64,000 bases of DNA from Candidatus Methylopumilus rimovensis (lineage in GTDB: Bacteria > Pseudomonadota > Gammaproteobacteria > Burkholderiales > Methylophilaceae), in NCBI RefSeq assembly GCF_006364615.1, contig NZ_CP040986.1:186001-250000 (forward strand). Direction: 5' to 3'. The stretch's first letter is position 1. Every line of letters starts with the position of its first letter. The position numbers and the translations under genes are program-made. Below, in pieces: positions 39,875-50,031 of the stretch. The notes under the pieces are model-generated. The model did not search any database. It saw only the letters and a program-made list of their open reading frames with translations, and had not been told where the DNA came from.

Positions 39875-41998
39875 TTAAGCTAATTGAACTTCGACCAAGC
39901 AATCATGGGAGGTTGGTGAGTTTCCCATATCACCAAAAGCATTGGAGCTCACCGAATTGACGACACCATTATTTAGTTGTCTCCAATAGCCAAGCGTCGT
40001 CACTACGATTCCTTTATTAACATCAGTTGTTATTTTTGATATAGCTTCAAAGAACCCTCGATCGTTAAATACTTTCGCTCGATCGCCATTTTTAATACCT
40101 CTTTCTTCTGCATCCAATGGATGAATCATCACAAACTGGTCTCCTTGAGCCTTAAGTTTATTTTCGATATTGGCGTAACTCGAATTAATGAAACCATGAC
40201 TTTTTGGTGCCAAAATATTTAATGGATACTTTTTAGCTAAGGCTGGATTTGCGGATGCTGTCTCTTTGGATGGCACATAATCAGGCAACTCAGGAATATC
40301 CTCTCCTGGCTGAAAAGCTTCGTACATTTGCCTAAAGGGCCCAGCAACAAAATTCTTAGCCCCAACTATCCTAAATTCACATTTGCCAGATGGCGTTGGA
40401 AACTTTCCTTCTTTGTGAGGCGCTCGATTATCTTTTGTACCCACATTGATTCTCGCATAACCATATTTTTTTAAATAATCCAAATCAATATCTTTACAGG
40501 CCGGAGAATTCCAGTCGATATAATGTTGAAGACATTCAGTATCCGACCATTTAAAACATTCTTCTTCAAAACCAAATCTTTTAGCAAGACGTCTAAAAAT
40601 TTCATAATTTGGTACGGCTTCACCTGGGGATTCTATACATTTTGTATTGTAGGTGAGATATAAATGACCCCAAGATAAAATGATATCTTCTTGTTCTGCT
40701 CCCATGGATGCTGGGAGAAGAATATCAGCATAGGCTGCAGTATCGGAAATAAAGTGTTCTGCGGAAACTAAAAATAGATCTTCGCGCTTCAAGCCCTCTA
40801 ATATTTTTTCGCTTTCTGTTGATTGAGTGACGGGATTTGTATTCCAACACATCATTGACTTGATAGGTACTTTTAGTTTTTGTTCGCCCGTTAAAACACG
40901 CCCCAGCTGAAGGTTATTTACAACTTGTGTGCCTTTTGGAATTAAGTCAGGCCTGCAAATGACGTCAAATCTGTAAGGCTGCTCCCATACTGGGAATTGA
41001 AGGATGCCTCCACCTACATGACGCCAAGCCCCAGTTAGAGCCGGAAGAGATGCAACAGCTCTAATAGCCTGGCCTCCTCCCCAGCTTTTTTCAAGGGCTA
41101 CACCAATTCTGATAGCCGATGGGTTGGTCGTTGCATATTCTCGGGCTAATTTTCGAATATCATTTGCTAAGACACCTGTGATTTTTTCTGCCCATTCAGG
41201 ACTTCTCTTTTTTGCAAGTTCTGCTAATTCTGGAAAACCTACTGTATATTTATCTACATAGTCTTGATCCACCAATCCTTCTTCAATAATCACGTGCATC
41301 ATTGCCATCGCTAAAGCACCATCAGTGCCTGGTTTAGGACAAATATGCCAATCTGCTTCTTTAGCAGTTCTTGAAGCATAAGCGTCAATGACAACAACCT
41401 TTGAGCCTTTCTTTTGTGCTTCTTTAACAATATGCCAATGGTGGACATTGGTGCTGACTGAATTACAAGCCCAAATAATAATAAATTTCGAATGAATAAA
41501 ACTCTCTGGATCGACCCCCGCAGTAGGCCCAAGGGTTAGTAGCCAAGCGGTGGCCGAACCCTCCCCGCAGAATGTTCTTTCAGTAACAGTTGCTCCTAAT
41601 CGAGCAAAGAAAGAGTCTCCACCGTTCATGCCATGCACTAAGCCTTGATTACCTAAGTAGCTGTTGGGCATAATGGCTTCTGAACCAAATTCTTTAATAA
41701 TGGATTGCCATTTATCAACTATGGTATCGAGCGCTTCATCCCAGGAAATTCTTTTAAATTGTTTTGTACCCTTCGGACCGATTCGCTTCATAGGGTATAG
41801 CAGGCGATCTGGATGATAGTGACGCTTTTCATAATCTTGAAGTTTCACACATAGTCCACCACGGGTCATTGGATGATCCACGTTGCCTTTGACGCCTATG
41901 AGTTTATTGTCTTGTACCTCATAAACCATTGAGCAAGTATCAGGACAGTCATGAGGGCAGCCCCCATGAAAATAGTTGCTTTCTTTTTGTGCTTTCAT
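39875..41998 (-). CDS. Molybdopterin-dependent oxidoreductase (formate-dehydrogenase-like, substrate not assigned)
   Basis: A 707-residue DMSO-reductase-family protein with an N-terminal [4Fe-4S] site (GGCPHDCPDTCSM, then GGLCVK). NSYLGNQGLVHG and FCGEGSATAW near residue 145 mark the Mo-ligand region; which residue binds Mo is not certain from sequence. MGD-binding segments include ACNSVSTNVHHW, CWNTNPV and the C-terminal YWRQLNNGVVN. No twin-Arg signal peptide is seen, so it is cytoplasmic. It may be a second formate dehydrogenase, like methylotroph Fdh4-type enzymes, but no small subunit is adjacent. It is divergent from fdsG and precedes moaA. Confidence 0.85.
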   Translation of the reverse strand: MKAQKESNYFHGGCPHDCPDTCSMVYEVQDNKLIGVKGNVDHPMTRGGLCVKLQDYEKRHYHPDRLLYPMKRIGPKGTKQFKRISWDEALDTIVDKWQSIIKEFGSEAIMPNSYLGNQGLVHGMNGGDSFFARLGATVTERTFCGEGSATAWLLTLGPTAGVDPESFIHSKFIIIWACNSVSTNVHHWHIVKEAQKKGSKVVVIDAYASRTAKEADWHICPKPGTDGALAMAMMHVIIEEGLVDQDYVDKYTVGFPELAELAKKRSPEWAEKITGVLANDIRKLAREYATTNPSAIRIGVALEKSWGGGQAIRAVASLPALTGAWRHVGGGILQFPVWEQPYRFDVICRPDLIPKGTQVVNNLQLGRVLTGEQKLKVPIKSMMCWNTNPVTQSTESEKILEGLKREDLFLVSAEHFISDTAAYADILLPASMGAEQEDIILSWGHLYLTYNTKCIESPGEAVPNYEIFRRLAKRFGFEEECFKWSDTECLQHYIDWNSPACKDIDLDYLKKYGYARINVGTKDNRAPHKEGKFPTPSGKCEFRIVGAKNFVAGPFRQMYEAFQPGEDIPELPDYVPSKETASANPALAKKYPLNILAPKSHGFINSSYANIENKLKAQGDQFVMIHPLDAEERGIKNGDRAKVFNDRGFFEAISKITTDVNKGIVVTTLGYWRQLNNGVVNSVSSNAFGDMGNSPTSHDCLVEVQLA

Positions 41999-42052
41999 CT
42001 TTAATGCCCCTTCAATAATGAAATTACTTAAGTGGATATCATCTTGATAATT

Positions 42053-42093
42053 TATAATACTATTTTATTTTGCTCTTGAGACAAGCGCTCAAG
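42053..42093 (+). promoter_or_regulatory. fds promoter -10 and downstream dyad
   Basis: TATAAT at 42053-42058 lacks a good -35. CTTGAG (42075-42080) and CTCAAG (42088-42093) form a 6-bp inverted repeat with a 7-base centre, just downstream of the -10 and upstream of the proposed fdsG start. It could be an operator; promoter activity may need an activator. Confidence 0.4.
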
Positions 42094-42111
42094 AAATATC
42101 TGGAGATATCG

Positions 42112-42597
42112 TTGGAAGACCTTGTCTTAAATCCTCAAGATTATAAGATCATTAATCAGCATATTTTGGAGTATCAATCTATGCCTGGGGCCTTATTGCC
42201 TCTTTTGCATGCCATTCAAGATGACATAGGCTATGTGCCAGAATTAGCTTATCCTTTAATTGCAAAAGCTTTGAGTTTGTCTGTGGCTGAAGTCCATGGT
42301 GTTGTGACTTTTTATCATCATTTTAGAACACATCAACCTGGCCGTCATATTTTACAAGTTTGTCGCGCAGAGTCTTGCCAGGCTATGGGAAGCGACGCGC
42401 TTGAAATTCACATTAAAAATAAATTGGGTGTTGAATTTCATGAAACCACTCCTGATGGCACCTTCACTTTAGAGCCTATTTACTGTTTAGGAAATTGTGC
42501 ATGCTCTCCAAGTGTGATGATTAATGAAGAAGTTTATGGCCGTGTAGACAATAAAAAAATAGATCAACTAATTTCAGATTTAAAGAGTACGTCATGA
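42112..42597 (+). CDS. fdsG: NAD-dependent formate dehydrogenase gamma subunit FdsG
   Basis: A NuoE-like [2Fe-2S] electron-transfer subunit. I choose the TTG at 42112, preceded by GGAG at good spacing; another TTG at 42070 adds 14 residues and would swallow the dyad. The resulting 161 residues match the Fds family (for example Ralstonia FdsG). [20 protein letters not shown] and [19 protein letters not shown] are characteristic, and the four Cys cluster ligands are in CRAESCQ and CLGNCACSP. It heads the fdsGBACD operon and overlaps fdsB by four bases (ATGA). Confidence 0.93.
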   Translation: MEDLVLNPQDYKIINQHILEYQSMPGALLPLLHAIQDDIGYVPELAYPLIAKALSLSVAEVHGVVTFYHHFRTHQPGRHILQVCRAESCQAMGSDALEIHIKNKLGVEFHETTPDGTFTLEPIYCLGNCACSPSVMINEEVYGRVDNKKIDQLISDLKSTS

Positions 42598-44147
42598 GCA
42601 TTAAAATTTTTGTACCTATCGATTCAACAGCACTATCTCTTGGCGCTAATGAAGTTGCCGAAGCAATTTCAAAAGAAGCTCAGGCTAAAAAATTAGACAT
42701 TCAAATCATTCGCAATAGTTCGCGCGGATTATTTTGGCTGGAAACTTTGGTTGAATTAGAAACGCCTCAAGGCCGCATAGGTTTTGGCCCTATCACTCCA
42801 AGCGATGTGAAATCTTTATTTGATGCAGATTTTATAAATGGAGGTAAGCATCCTCTTGCATTAGGTCTTGTCGGAGAGATTGATTGGTTAAAAAAACAAG
42901 AGCGCTTAACTTTTGTTCGTATGGGTATTACCGAGCCCGCTAATATTGATCAGTACATGGCGCATGATGGATTTCAAGGCTTAAAAAATGCATTGAATTT
43001 GAAACCTGAAGCAATTGTGGAAACCATTACAGCTTCTGGTCTGCGAGGCCGAGGTGGTGCAGCTTTTCCTACAGGAATTAAATGGAAAACGGTATTAGAT
43101 ACCAAAGCTACACAAAAATATATTGTATGTAATGCAGATGAAGGTGATTCAGGCACGTATTCAGATCGTATGATTATGGAAGGCGATCCCTTTGTTTTGA
43201 TTGAGGGTATGATTATCGCTGGCCTTGCTGTAGGCGCCACACAAGGATATATCTATTTACGCTCCGAATATCCTCATGCACTAAAAACTTTAAATGAAGC
43301 CATTCGCCAAGCGACAAAGATTGGTTATCTAGGCGAAGATATTTTGAAGTCAGGTAAATCTTTTCATTTAGAAGTAAGACGCGCAGCAGGCGCGTATATT
43401 TGTGGTGAAGAAACTTCGATGTTAGAGAGCCTAGAAGGCAAAAGAGGATTGGTGCGATTTAAACCACCGCTTCCCGCAATCGAAGGTCTATTTGGTAAAC
43501 CTACGGTTGTAAACAACGTGATTTCATTAGCGACTGTACCCATTATTTTGGCTAAAGGTGCTAAGTATTATCAAGATTTTGGTATGGGTAAATCACGAGG
43601 CACGCTTCCTATTCAGTTAGCAGGAAATTTAAAGCGCACGGGTCTTGTTGAGAAAGCCTTTGGTATAACTTTAAGGGAGCTTCTTTACGATTTTGGCGGA
43701 GGCTCTTTATCAGGCAAGCCTATTAAAGCAGTGCAAGTAGGCGGACCCTTGGGCGCCTATTTACCCGAATCGCAATTTGATACCCCACTCGATTATGAAA
43801 AATTTTCTGAAATCTGGGCCGTTTTGGGTCACGGCGGTATTGTGGCATTTGATGAGACGGTTAATATGGCAAAGATGGCGCGCTATGCATTTGATTTTTG
43901 TGCAATTGAATCTTGCGGAAAATGTACACCTTGTCGAATTGGCTCGACGCGCGGTGTTGAAGTGATAGATCATATTATGCAAGGGCATGATGTTAAGAAA
44001 CACGTGGCATTAATTAGAGATCTTTCAGATACCATGTTAAATGGTTCTTTATGTGCTTTAGGTGGTATGACGCCTTACCCCGTTTTGAGCGCTTTAAATC
44101 ATTTCCCTAAAGACTTTGGGGTTGATGCAAAAGAGCCCAAGGCATAG
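42594..44147 (+). CDS. fdsB: NAD-dependent formate dehydrogenase beta subunit FdsB
   Basis: A NuoF-like flavoprotein of 517 residues that hands electrons from FeS clusters to NAD+. After a thioredoxin-like N-terminal 90 residues come the FMN/NADH sites: [18 protein letters not shown] near 145, [13 protein letters not shown] near 180 and [19 protein letters not shown] near 266. The C-terminal [4Fe-4S] site is [16 protein letters not shown], with a later Cys in GSLCALGG. It forms the diaphorase part with FdsG. It is translated in coupling with fdsG and followed after 31 bases by fdsA. Confidence 0.96.
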   Translation: MSIKIFVPIDSTALSLGANEVAEAISKEAQAKKLDIQIIRNSSRGLFWLETLVELETPQGRIGFGPITPSDVKSLFDADFINGGKHPLALGLVGEIDWLKKQERLTFVRMGITEPANIDQYMAHDGFQGLKNALNLKPEAIVETITASGLRGRGGAAFPTGIKWKTVLDTKATQKYIVCNADEGDSGTYSDRMIMEGDPFVLIEGMIIAGLAVGATQGYIYLRSEYPHALKTLNEAIRQATKIGYLGEDILKSGKSFHLEVRRAAGAYICGEETSMLESLEGKRGLVRFKPPLPAIEGLFGKPTVVNNVISLATVPIILAKGAKYYQDFGMGKSRGTLPIQLAGNLKRTGLVEKAFGITLRELLYDFGGGSLSGKPIKAVQVGGPLGAYLPESQFDTPLDYEKFSEIWAVLGHGGIVAFDETVNMAKMARYAFDFCAIESCGKCTPCRIGSTRGVEVIDHIMQGHDVKKHVALIRDLSDTMLNGSLCALGGMTPYPVLSALNHFPKDFGVDAKEPKA

Positions 44148-44178
44148 ACTAATACGTTGATTTATTTCGAGAAAACCT

Positions 44179-47025
44179 ATGGATGATGTAAAAGATTTTG
44201 GAACACCAAAAAGAACTTCAGATAAGACGATCAATTTAACGATTGATGGCGTATCTGTTTCTGTGCCTGAGGGCACTTCCATTATGCATGCCGCATCTGT
44301 ATCGGGTGTCACTGTACCTAAATTATGTGCCACAGATAGTTTAGAGCCCTTTGGTTCATGCCGTCTCTGCCTCGTTGAAATTGAAGGTCGTCGAGGCTAT
44401 CCAGCTTCATGCACAACACCTGTTGCTGAAGGTATTAAAGTGCACACACAAACACCCAAGCTCGCCGACATTAGGCGTGGTGTGATGGAACTCTATATTT
44501 CAGACCATCCTTTAGATTGTCTAACCTGCGCTACGAATGGCGATTGCGAATTACAAGATATGGCAGGCGCTGTTGGCCTTCGGGATGTGCGTTATGGCTA
44601 CGAAGGAGAAAACCATTTACAGAGTGTTAAAGACACTTCAAATCCTTATTTCACGTTTGATCCTTCTAAGTGCATTGTATGTTCAAGATGCGTCAGAGCC
44701 TGTGAAGAAGTTCAAGGTACATTTGCACTGACTATTCAAGGCCGTGGGTTTGATTCTAAAGTGTCAGCAGGTAATAAAGATTTTAAAGATTCAGAATGCG
44801 TTTCATGTGGTGCCTGCGTGCAGGCTTGTCCAACCGCTACCTTGATTGAAAATACCATCATTGAAGCAGGCGTTCCCGAACATAGTGTCACAACGACTTG
44901 TGCATATTGTGGTGTCGGTTGTTCATTCCATGCAGAAATGAAAGGCGAAGAAGTAGTTCGTATGACGCCTAATAAAGATGGCGGTGCTAATCATGGACAT
45001 TCCTGCGTTAAAGGAAGGTTTGCTTGGGGATACGCCACACATAAAGATCGCATCACCACACCTATGATTCGTAAAAGCATTCATGATCCCTGGGAAAAAG
45101 TAACATGGGATGTTGCGATTAATTATGCAGCAAGTGAAATTCAGCGCATTCAAAAAAAATATGGTCGCGATTCAGTCGGTGCGATTTCATCTTCACGATG
45201 TACGAATGAAGAAGTATATGTTGTTCAAAAATTAGTGCGTGCAGCTTTAGGCAATAATAATGTGGATACTTGCGCGCGTGTGTGTCATTCACCGACAGGA
45301 TATGGACTTAAACAAACGCTAGGTGAATCAGCAGGTACACAAAATTTTGACTCAGTCCTGCATTCGGATGTGATTATGATTATTGGGGCTAACCCAACAG
45401 ACGGCCATCCTGTATTCGCGTCACAAATGAAAAGACGTTTAAGGGAAGGTGCGAAACTTATCATTGTTGATCCTCGCGCTATCGATCTTGTCGATAACAC
45501 GCCTCATATCAAAGCTGATTATCATTTAAAGCTTAAACCTGGTTCCAATGTAGCTATGGTCAATGCATTGGCCCATACGATTGTTACTGAAAAACTCATG
45601 AATGATTCTTTCATTAAAGCACGATGTGAAGATGAAGCCTTTAAAGTATGGAAAGATTTTATTGTTAAACCTGAAAACTCACCTGAAGCGATGAGCGCAT
45701 TTACAGGGGTAGATGCTAAAGATGTAAGAGCTGCTGCAAAACTTTATGCTAAAGGTGGTAATGCTGCGATTTATTATGGATTGGGTGTGACTGAACATAG
45801 TCAAGGCTCAACAATGGTTATGGGTATCGCTAATCTTGCTATGTTGACAGGTAACATCGGACGAGAGGGTGTAGGGGTTAACCCTTTACGAGGACAAAAT
45901 AATGTTCAAGGCGCCTGCGACATGGGATCGTTTCCCCATGAATTCCCAGGATATCGACATGTATCTGATAAAGCAACCTTAGCTTTATTTGAAAAAGCAT
46001 GGGATGTGAAATTACAAAATGAACCCGGTCTAAGAATTCCAAATATGTTAGATGTTGCGATAGATGGACAATTCAAGGCACTTTATTGTGAAGGAGAAGA
46101 CATTGCACAATCTGATCCAAATACGCAGCACGTGACACATGCATTGGAGTCGATGGAGTGTGTAATCGTACAAGATTTATTTTTAAATGAAACCGCGATG
46201 TATGCGCATGTATTCTTCCCAGGCTCTTCATTCTTAGAAAAGAATGGCACATTTACAAATGCAGAAAGACGTATTTCGAGAGTAAGAAAAGTGATGTCTC
46301 CTAAGAATGGTTATGAAGATTGGGAGATCACACAGATGCTTAGTAATGCATTAGGTTACAAAATGGAGTACAAGCATGCCTCAGACATTATGGATGAGAT
46401 TGCAAAACTTACCCCCACATTTACAGGTGTGAGTTATCAGAAGTTAGATGAATTAGGAAGTATTCAATGGCCTTGTAATGAAGAGCATCCTCTTGGAACA
46501 CCCACCATGCATATCGATGAATTCGTCCGTGGCAAAGGTAAATTTATTATTACTGAGTATGTGCCCACTTCTGAAAAAGTGACACAGAAATTTCCACTCA
46601 TTTTAACGACAGGCAGAATACTTTCTCAATACAATGTGGGCGCACAAACAAGAAGAACAAAAAATGTTGCGTGGCATGAAGAGGATGTGGTTGAGATTCA
46701 TCCGCATGATGCCGAAGAGAGAGGTATTCAATCGGGTGATTGGGTAGGTATTGTAAGTCGAGCAGGGGAAACTGTATTAAGAGCTCATATTACAGAGCGC
46801 GTTCAGCCCGGTGTGATTTACACAACATTCCATCATCCTGAATCAGGGGCCAATGTGATTACGACAGACAACTCAGATTGGGCTACAAATTGCCCTGAAT
46901 TTAAAGTGACAGCGGTGCAAGTCAGCAAGGTGACACAATTATCTGATTGGCAGAAACAATATCAACATTTCAGTGAAGAGCAAATTGAATTTGCAGGTAA
47001 ATCTAACGCATTAAAAATTCATTAG
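44179..47025 (+). CDS. fdsA: NAD-dependent formate dehydrogenase alpha (catalytic) subunit FdsA
   Basis: The 948-residue molybdenum subunit oxidises formate to CO2. The N-terminal 230 residues are NuoG-like: a [2Fe-2S] domain (FGSCRLCLVEIEG), HPLDCLTCATNGDCELQ, then ferredoxin clusters CIVCSRCVRAC and CVSCGACVQACP. The catalytic part starts with its own [4Fe-4S] site CAYCGVGCSFHAE. NVDTCARVCHSPTGYG holds the catalytic Cys (not selenocysteine) and adjacent His. MTP-x-K and PLRGQNNVQGACDMG bind MGD. Length agrees with Ralstonia FdsA (about 959). Together with FdsB/G/D it forms the cytoplasmic, oxygen-tolerant NAD-linked enzyme. Confidence 0.96.
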   Translation: MDDVKDFGTPKRTSDKTINLTIDGVSVSVPEGTSIMHAASVSGVTVPKLCATDSLEPFGSCRLCLVEIEGRRGYPASCTTPVAEGIKVHTQTPKLADIRRGVMELYISDHPLDCLTCATNGDCELQDMAGAVGLRDVRYGYEGENHLQSVKDTSNPYFTFDPSKCIVCSRCVRACEEVQGTFALTIQGRGFDSKVSAGNKDFKDSECVSCGACVQACPTATLIENTIIEAGVPEHSVTTTCAYCGVGCSFHAEMKGEEVVRMTPNKDGGANHGHSCVKGRFAWGYATHKDRITTPMIRKSIHDPWEKVTWDVAINYAASEIQRIQKKYGRDSVGAISSSRCTNEEVYVVQKLVRAALGNNNVDTCARVCHSPTGYGLKQTLGESAGTQNFDSVLHSDVIMIIGANPTDGHPVFASQMKRRLREGAKLIIVDPRAIDLVDNTPHIKADYHLKLKPGSNVAMVNALAHTIVTEKLMNDSFIKARCEDEAFKVWKDFIVKPENSPEAMSAFTGVDAKDVRAAAKLYAKGGNAAIYYGLGVTEHSQGSTMVMGIANLAMLTGNIGREGVGVNPLRGQNNVQGACDMGSFPHEFPGYRHVSDKATLALFEKAWDVKLQNEPGLRIPNMLDVAIDGQFKALYCEGEDIAQSDPNTQHVTHALESMECVIVQDLFLNETAMYAHVFFPGSSFLEKNGTFTNAERRISRVRKVMSPKNGYEDWEITQMLSNALGYKMEYKHASDIMDEIAKLTPTFTGVSYQKLDELGSIQWPCNEEHPLGTPTMHIDEFVRGKGKFIITEYVPTSEKVTQKFPLILTTGRILSQYNVGAQTRRTKNVAWHEEDVVEIHPHDAEERGIQSGDWVGIVSRAGETVLRAHITERVQPGVIYTTFHHPESGANVITTDNSDWATNCPEFKVTAVQVSKVTQLSDWQKQYQHFSEEQIEFAGKSNALKIH

Positions 47026-47034
47026 CTTTAATCA

Positions 47035-47853
47035 GTGGCACAAAATCTTTTTATTGATACAGAGCATAGCTTTAGGACTTATGAAGTTTTAAAAAGCTAT
47101 GCAAATAAGATCGAAAAAGATGATATTGCAGAAGAAGTGCCGATTGCATTTGTCTATAACGGCGTCTCCCATGCTGTCATGCTTGCCTCTCCCTCAGACC
47201 TTGAAGATTTTGCTTTAGGCTTTTCTATTTCAGAAGGTATTGTAGAAAATAAAAGTGATGTGTACGGGATTGAAATTATTCATCAAGCTAATGGCATCGA
47301 ACTTCAAATTGATGTCGCGTCAGCGTGTTTTCAGTCACTCAAAGATAAAAGAAGAAATTTGCTTGGCCGAACAGGCTGTGGTTTATGTGGCGCTGAAAAT
47401 TTAGACCAAGCATTAAGATTGCCAGAAAAAAAAATAGATTATCCTTTAGCGATTGAAGAGAGTGCGATGATTAAAGCGCTCGAGGCAATCCATACCTCAC
47501 AAACATTGCAAAAGAGGACAGGTGCGACACATGCATGCGCATGGGCCAACCAAGAAGGCGAGATTCAAATTGTGCGGGAAGATGTGGGTCGACACAACGC
47601 CTTAGATAAATTGATTGGTGCACTTAAATCAAAAGACATCACCGATCAAGGTTTTGTGATCACAACTAGTCGTGCAAGTTATGAGATGGTCCAAAAAACA
47701 CTGATGCTAGGTGCTTCGATGTTGATCGCTATATCGGCACCCACGGGACTTGCCATACGATCTGCGTTAAAATACGGCTTATGTTTGGTTGGCTTCGCAA
47801 GAACCCCCCAGTATGTAATTTATACTTATGCTGAAAGAGTTAAAAAAAATTAA
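47035..47853 (+). CDS. fdhD: Formate dehydrogenase accessory sulfurtransferase FdhD (FdsC)
   Basis: FdhD/FdsC moves sulfur from IscS to the Mo cofactor to make the sulfido ligand needed for formate oxidation. The start is a GTG at 47035, ten bases after fdsA. At 272 residues it matches the family, with the Cys motif GRTGCGLCGAENL (C-x-x-C) near residue 117, HACAWANQEGEIQIVREDVGRHNALDK near 165 (MGD binding) and TTSRASYEMVQKT near 205. Its location directly behind fdsA, as fdsC, is the classical Fds operon order. Confidence 0.94.
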   Translation: MAQNLFIDTEHSFRTYEVLKSYANKIEKDDIAEEVPIAFVYNGVSHAVMLASPSDLEDFALGFSISEGIVENKSDVYGIEIIHQANGIELQIDVASACFQSLKDKRRNLLGRTGCGLCGAENLDQALRLPEKKIDYPLAIEESAMIKALEAIHTSQTLQKRTGATHACAWANQEGEIQIVREDVGRHNALDKLIGALKSKDITDQGFVITTSRASYEMVQKTLMLGASMLIAISAPTGLAIRSALKYGLCLVGFARTPQYVIYTYAERVKKN

Positions 47854-47855
47854 TT

Positions 47856-48068
47856 ATGAATATTGATCAACTTGTTACCATGGCCAATCAGATCGGCTCT
47901 TTTTTTAAATCCTATCCGGATCAAGAAAAAGCGAAAGAAGAGATTGCAAATCATTTAAAGAAATTTTGGGCGCCACCTATGCGCAATCAAATTAAAGAGC
48001 ACGTTGCAAAAAATGCGGGTAGAGATTTAGAAGTTATTGTGATTGATGCAATCAAAAAGTATCTTTGA
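47856..48068 (+). CDS. fdsD: NAD-dependent formate dehydrogenase delta subunit FdsD
   Basis: A 70-residue small subunit found at the end of fds operons; it is required for active enzyme in relatives but its mechanism is not well known. The family signature is visible: LVTMANQIGSFFKSYPDQEKA, then IANHLKKFWAPPMRNQI, which is the conserved 'H-x-x-x-F-W-x-P-x-M-R' core. It starts two bases after fdhD, completing fdsGBACD. The stop lies four bases from the convergent ArnT-like gene, with no terminator between. Confidence 0.9.
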   Translation: MNIDQLVTMANQIGSFFKSYPDQEKAKEEIANHLKKFWAPPMRNQIKEHVAKNAGRDLEVIVIDAIKKYL

Positions 48069-48072
48069 TTTT

Positions 48073-49704
48073 TTATTCTTTATAGAATAGTTTGTAATTA
48101 TTTTTATCGCCAGGTTGTTTTCCACTCCAAACTAATTTCCAATTTTCAGTCATCGGTGGGAGATCTTTTTTGTGTGATTGATACACAAGTAAGTAATGAC
48201 AATTACTTCGGTCGCCTTCCCTGGTGGCTTTGATATTTAAATAATAATCAATCAAATCAATTTGTGCATCATTGATATTGTGTGTAGTGAGACAAGTTTT
48301 ATCTTGGATGACTTTTTCCATAGATAAAAAGAGCGGACTAAAGTCTTTTTTGTGATTAATCCATGGAAGCCATAAAGCCATTAAAAGAGCCCAGCTTACT
48401 GTGAGGCCAATTGACCAATTGGTTGTGCATGAGCGATTTGTAATTCTTGTTTTAATCATAGAAAAAATCCAAATCACTGTCAGAAGTATTGCAATGATTA
48501 AAATAAAAACATTGAAATGAGATTCATTCGTTTGTGCTAAAAATTGCATGCGTTCATATGTTTTTTGTGGGTAGCCTGTAAGCATTGCACTCCAACCAAG
48601 CCAAATAAGAAAGAGGAGGGTTGAAAATAAAATAATGCCAAACCAGTTCAATGCACTCGCCGCACCTCTTCTTAAAGTCTCAATACTTCCTGCTGCAATA
48701 GTGGATAGTGGAATTAAAAATGGCATTAAGAGTGCTTGATTTGTTTTTGTATAAGCAGCAGTGATGATGAGTGTCGATATGAAGAAAATAATAGGTAATT
48801 GAAATTTAGCTTGGGACCACATTTTATGTTTGAACTTCCACAAACCCCAAATAGCCAAAGGAAGCGCTGGCCAAGTAAACCATGAAAGATTCTTGATATA
48901 AAAAATATAATTTTGTGTTTGAAATAAATAGAAGCTATTTATCCATTTCATAAATATGTCATGTTGGTACCACCAGAGAAGAGTTGGCCATATGATTAAA
49001 AAAGGTAAGCTTGCGAGTAGACTTAAGCTCAAAACAAGACCATAACGTCGTGTACGCCATATTTCAAAACATATTGGTAGAAGAAGTGCTGAAAGCATAA
49101 GGATAAGAAGTGGTAAGATACCTCCTGATAAAAAGCTTAATCCTAAACCCACCCCTAAAAGCATGGCCGACCTAAAAGGGCGTCTTTTGGAAAGAGCCAA
49201 GCCATAAAATCCCATAGTGAGACCTGTTAATGTTGCAATACCAGGCATCAATGTATGGACATTAAGAATGAGGCCGACCGAACCTATAAAAATAAGTGCT
49301 GCTTGTCTTCCAAAACCGATACCCCATAATTCTCGATTTGCCATACCGATCATTAAGATAGTAAATCCCATCCATAAAGCATTAACGAGGCGACTGGCAT
49401 CATGGAGAGATATTAAGGGTGTGAAAAGTTCGCCAAGGATGGCCCCGGTCCAATAGTAAAGGGGTGGATTGGCAAGTGAATCCTCACTTGCTGCTAGAGG
49501 CGCTAACACATGACCATTCAATACAGCATGAATTGCACTTATACTTTGAGTTTCATAGCCTTTCCATGGCGCATGACCAAAAAGACCTGCAAATACCCAG
49601 ATCAAACATAACACAATGAAAGAATGAATTTTGGCCCGCTCACCCAATCGGCTTCGGGGGGTGGCCATATTATCTTGCCAATCATGTTCGAGTTGAAATC
49701 GCAT
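48073..49704 (-). CDS. ArnT-like membrane glycosyltransferase (PMT/GT83 family)
   Basis: A 543-residue membrane protein with about twelve helices. The N-terminal periplasmic loop carries FGHAPWKGYETQSISAIHA, corresponding to the catalytic D/E-x-(D/E) of the PMT/ArnT family, and LANPPLYYWTGAILGE near residue 80, the P-P-L-x-x-W motif typical of GT83. Such enzymes transfer a sugar from a polyprenyl phosphate to lipid A or another glycan. No arn operon is present, so the donor is unknown. The start is either the ATG at 49704 or the one at 49668; neither has a strong Shine-Dalgarno. Confidence 0.8.
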   Translation of the reverse strand: MRFQLEHDWQDNMATPRSRLGERAKIHSFIVLCLIWVFAGLFGHAPWKGYETQSISAIHAVLNGHVLAPLAASEDSLANPPLYYWTGAILGELFTPLISLHDASRLVNALWMGFTILMIGMANRELWGIGFGRQAALIFIGSVGLILNVHTLMPGIATLTGLTMGFYGLALSKRRPFRSAMLLGVGLGLSFLSGGILPLLILMLSALLLPICFEIWRTRRYGLVLSLSLLASLPFLIIWPTLLWWYQHDIFMKWINSFYLFQTQNYIFYIKNLSWFTWPALPLAIWGLWKFKHKMWSQAKFQLPIIFFISTLIITAAYTKTNQALLMPFLIPLSTIAAGSIETLRRGAASALNWFGIILFSTLLFLIWLGWSAMLTGYPQKTYERMQFLAQTNESHFNVFILIIAILLTVIWIFSMIKTRITNRSCTTNWSIGLTVSWALLMALWLPWINHKKDFSPLFLSMEKVIQDKTCLTTHNINDAQIDLIDYYLNIKATREGDRSNCHYLLVYQSHKKDLPPMTENWKLVWSGKQPGDKNNYKLFYKE

Positions 49705-49711
49705 AATTTAT

Positions 49712-49740
49712 AAAAAAAAAGGCAGCTTATGCTGCCTTTT
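49712..49740 (-). terminator. Terminator of rpmE
   Basis: On the minus strand AAAAGGCAGC-ATAA-GCTGCCTTTT forms a 10-bp stem followed by a run of nine T. It lies just after rpmE and before the ArnT-like gene. Confidence 0.9.
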
Positions 49741-49757
49741 GATATAGGAATGAATCC

Positions 49758-49958
49758 TTACATGCCATATTTTTGTTTGAATTTCTCAACGCGGCCTGCA
49801 GTATCTAAAATCTTTTGTTTGCCTGTATAGAAAGGGTGACATTGTGAGCAAACTTCAATGTTCATATCTTTTCCAACAGTTGAATGTGTCTTGAATTTAT
49901 TACCACAGCTACATGTGATATTAATTTCAGGGTAATTTGGGTGTGTATCGGCTTTCAT
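49758..49958 (-). CDS. rpmE: 50S ribosomal protein L31 (zinc-binding C+ form)
   Basis: A 66-residue ribosomal protein. It is the zinc-containing type: Cys in ITCSCGNKF and [15 protein letters not shown], a typical four-Cys site. The conserved N-terminus KADTHPNY and the C-terminal [11 protein letters not shown] agree with rpmE. It is downstream of rho on the same strand, a common bacterial order (rho-rpmE), and has its own strong terminator. Shine-Dalgarno before ATG at 49958 is GGAAAAATT-like. Confidence 0.96.
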   Translation of the reverse strand: MKADTHPNYPEINITCSCGNKFKTHSTVGKDMNIEVCSQCHPFYTGKQKILDTAGRVEKFKQKYGM

Positions 49959-50031
49959 AATTTTTCCAACTTTCGTTCAATAGATGCGCATTATCAATGA
50001 TTTAGGATCAAAAATCAATCAATTTTACGCC

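Noticed and set aside
39846-39902. MoaA start at 39902 overlapping the Mo oxidoreductase gene
   Set aside because: The added 19 residues lie in another gene's coding sequence and do not match MoaA; the family N-terminus starts at 39845.
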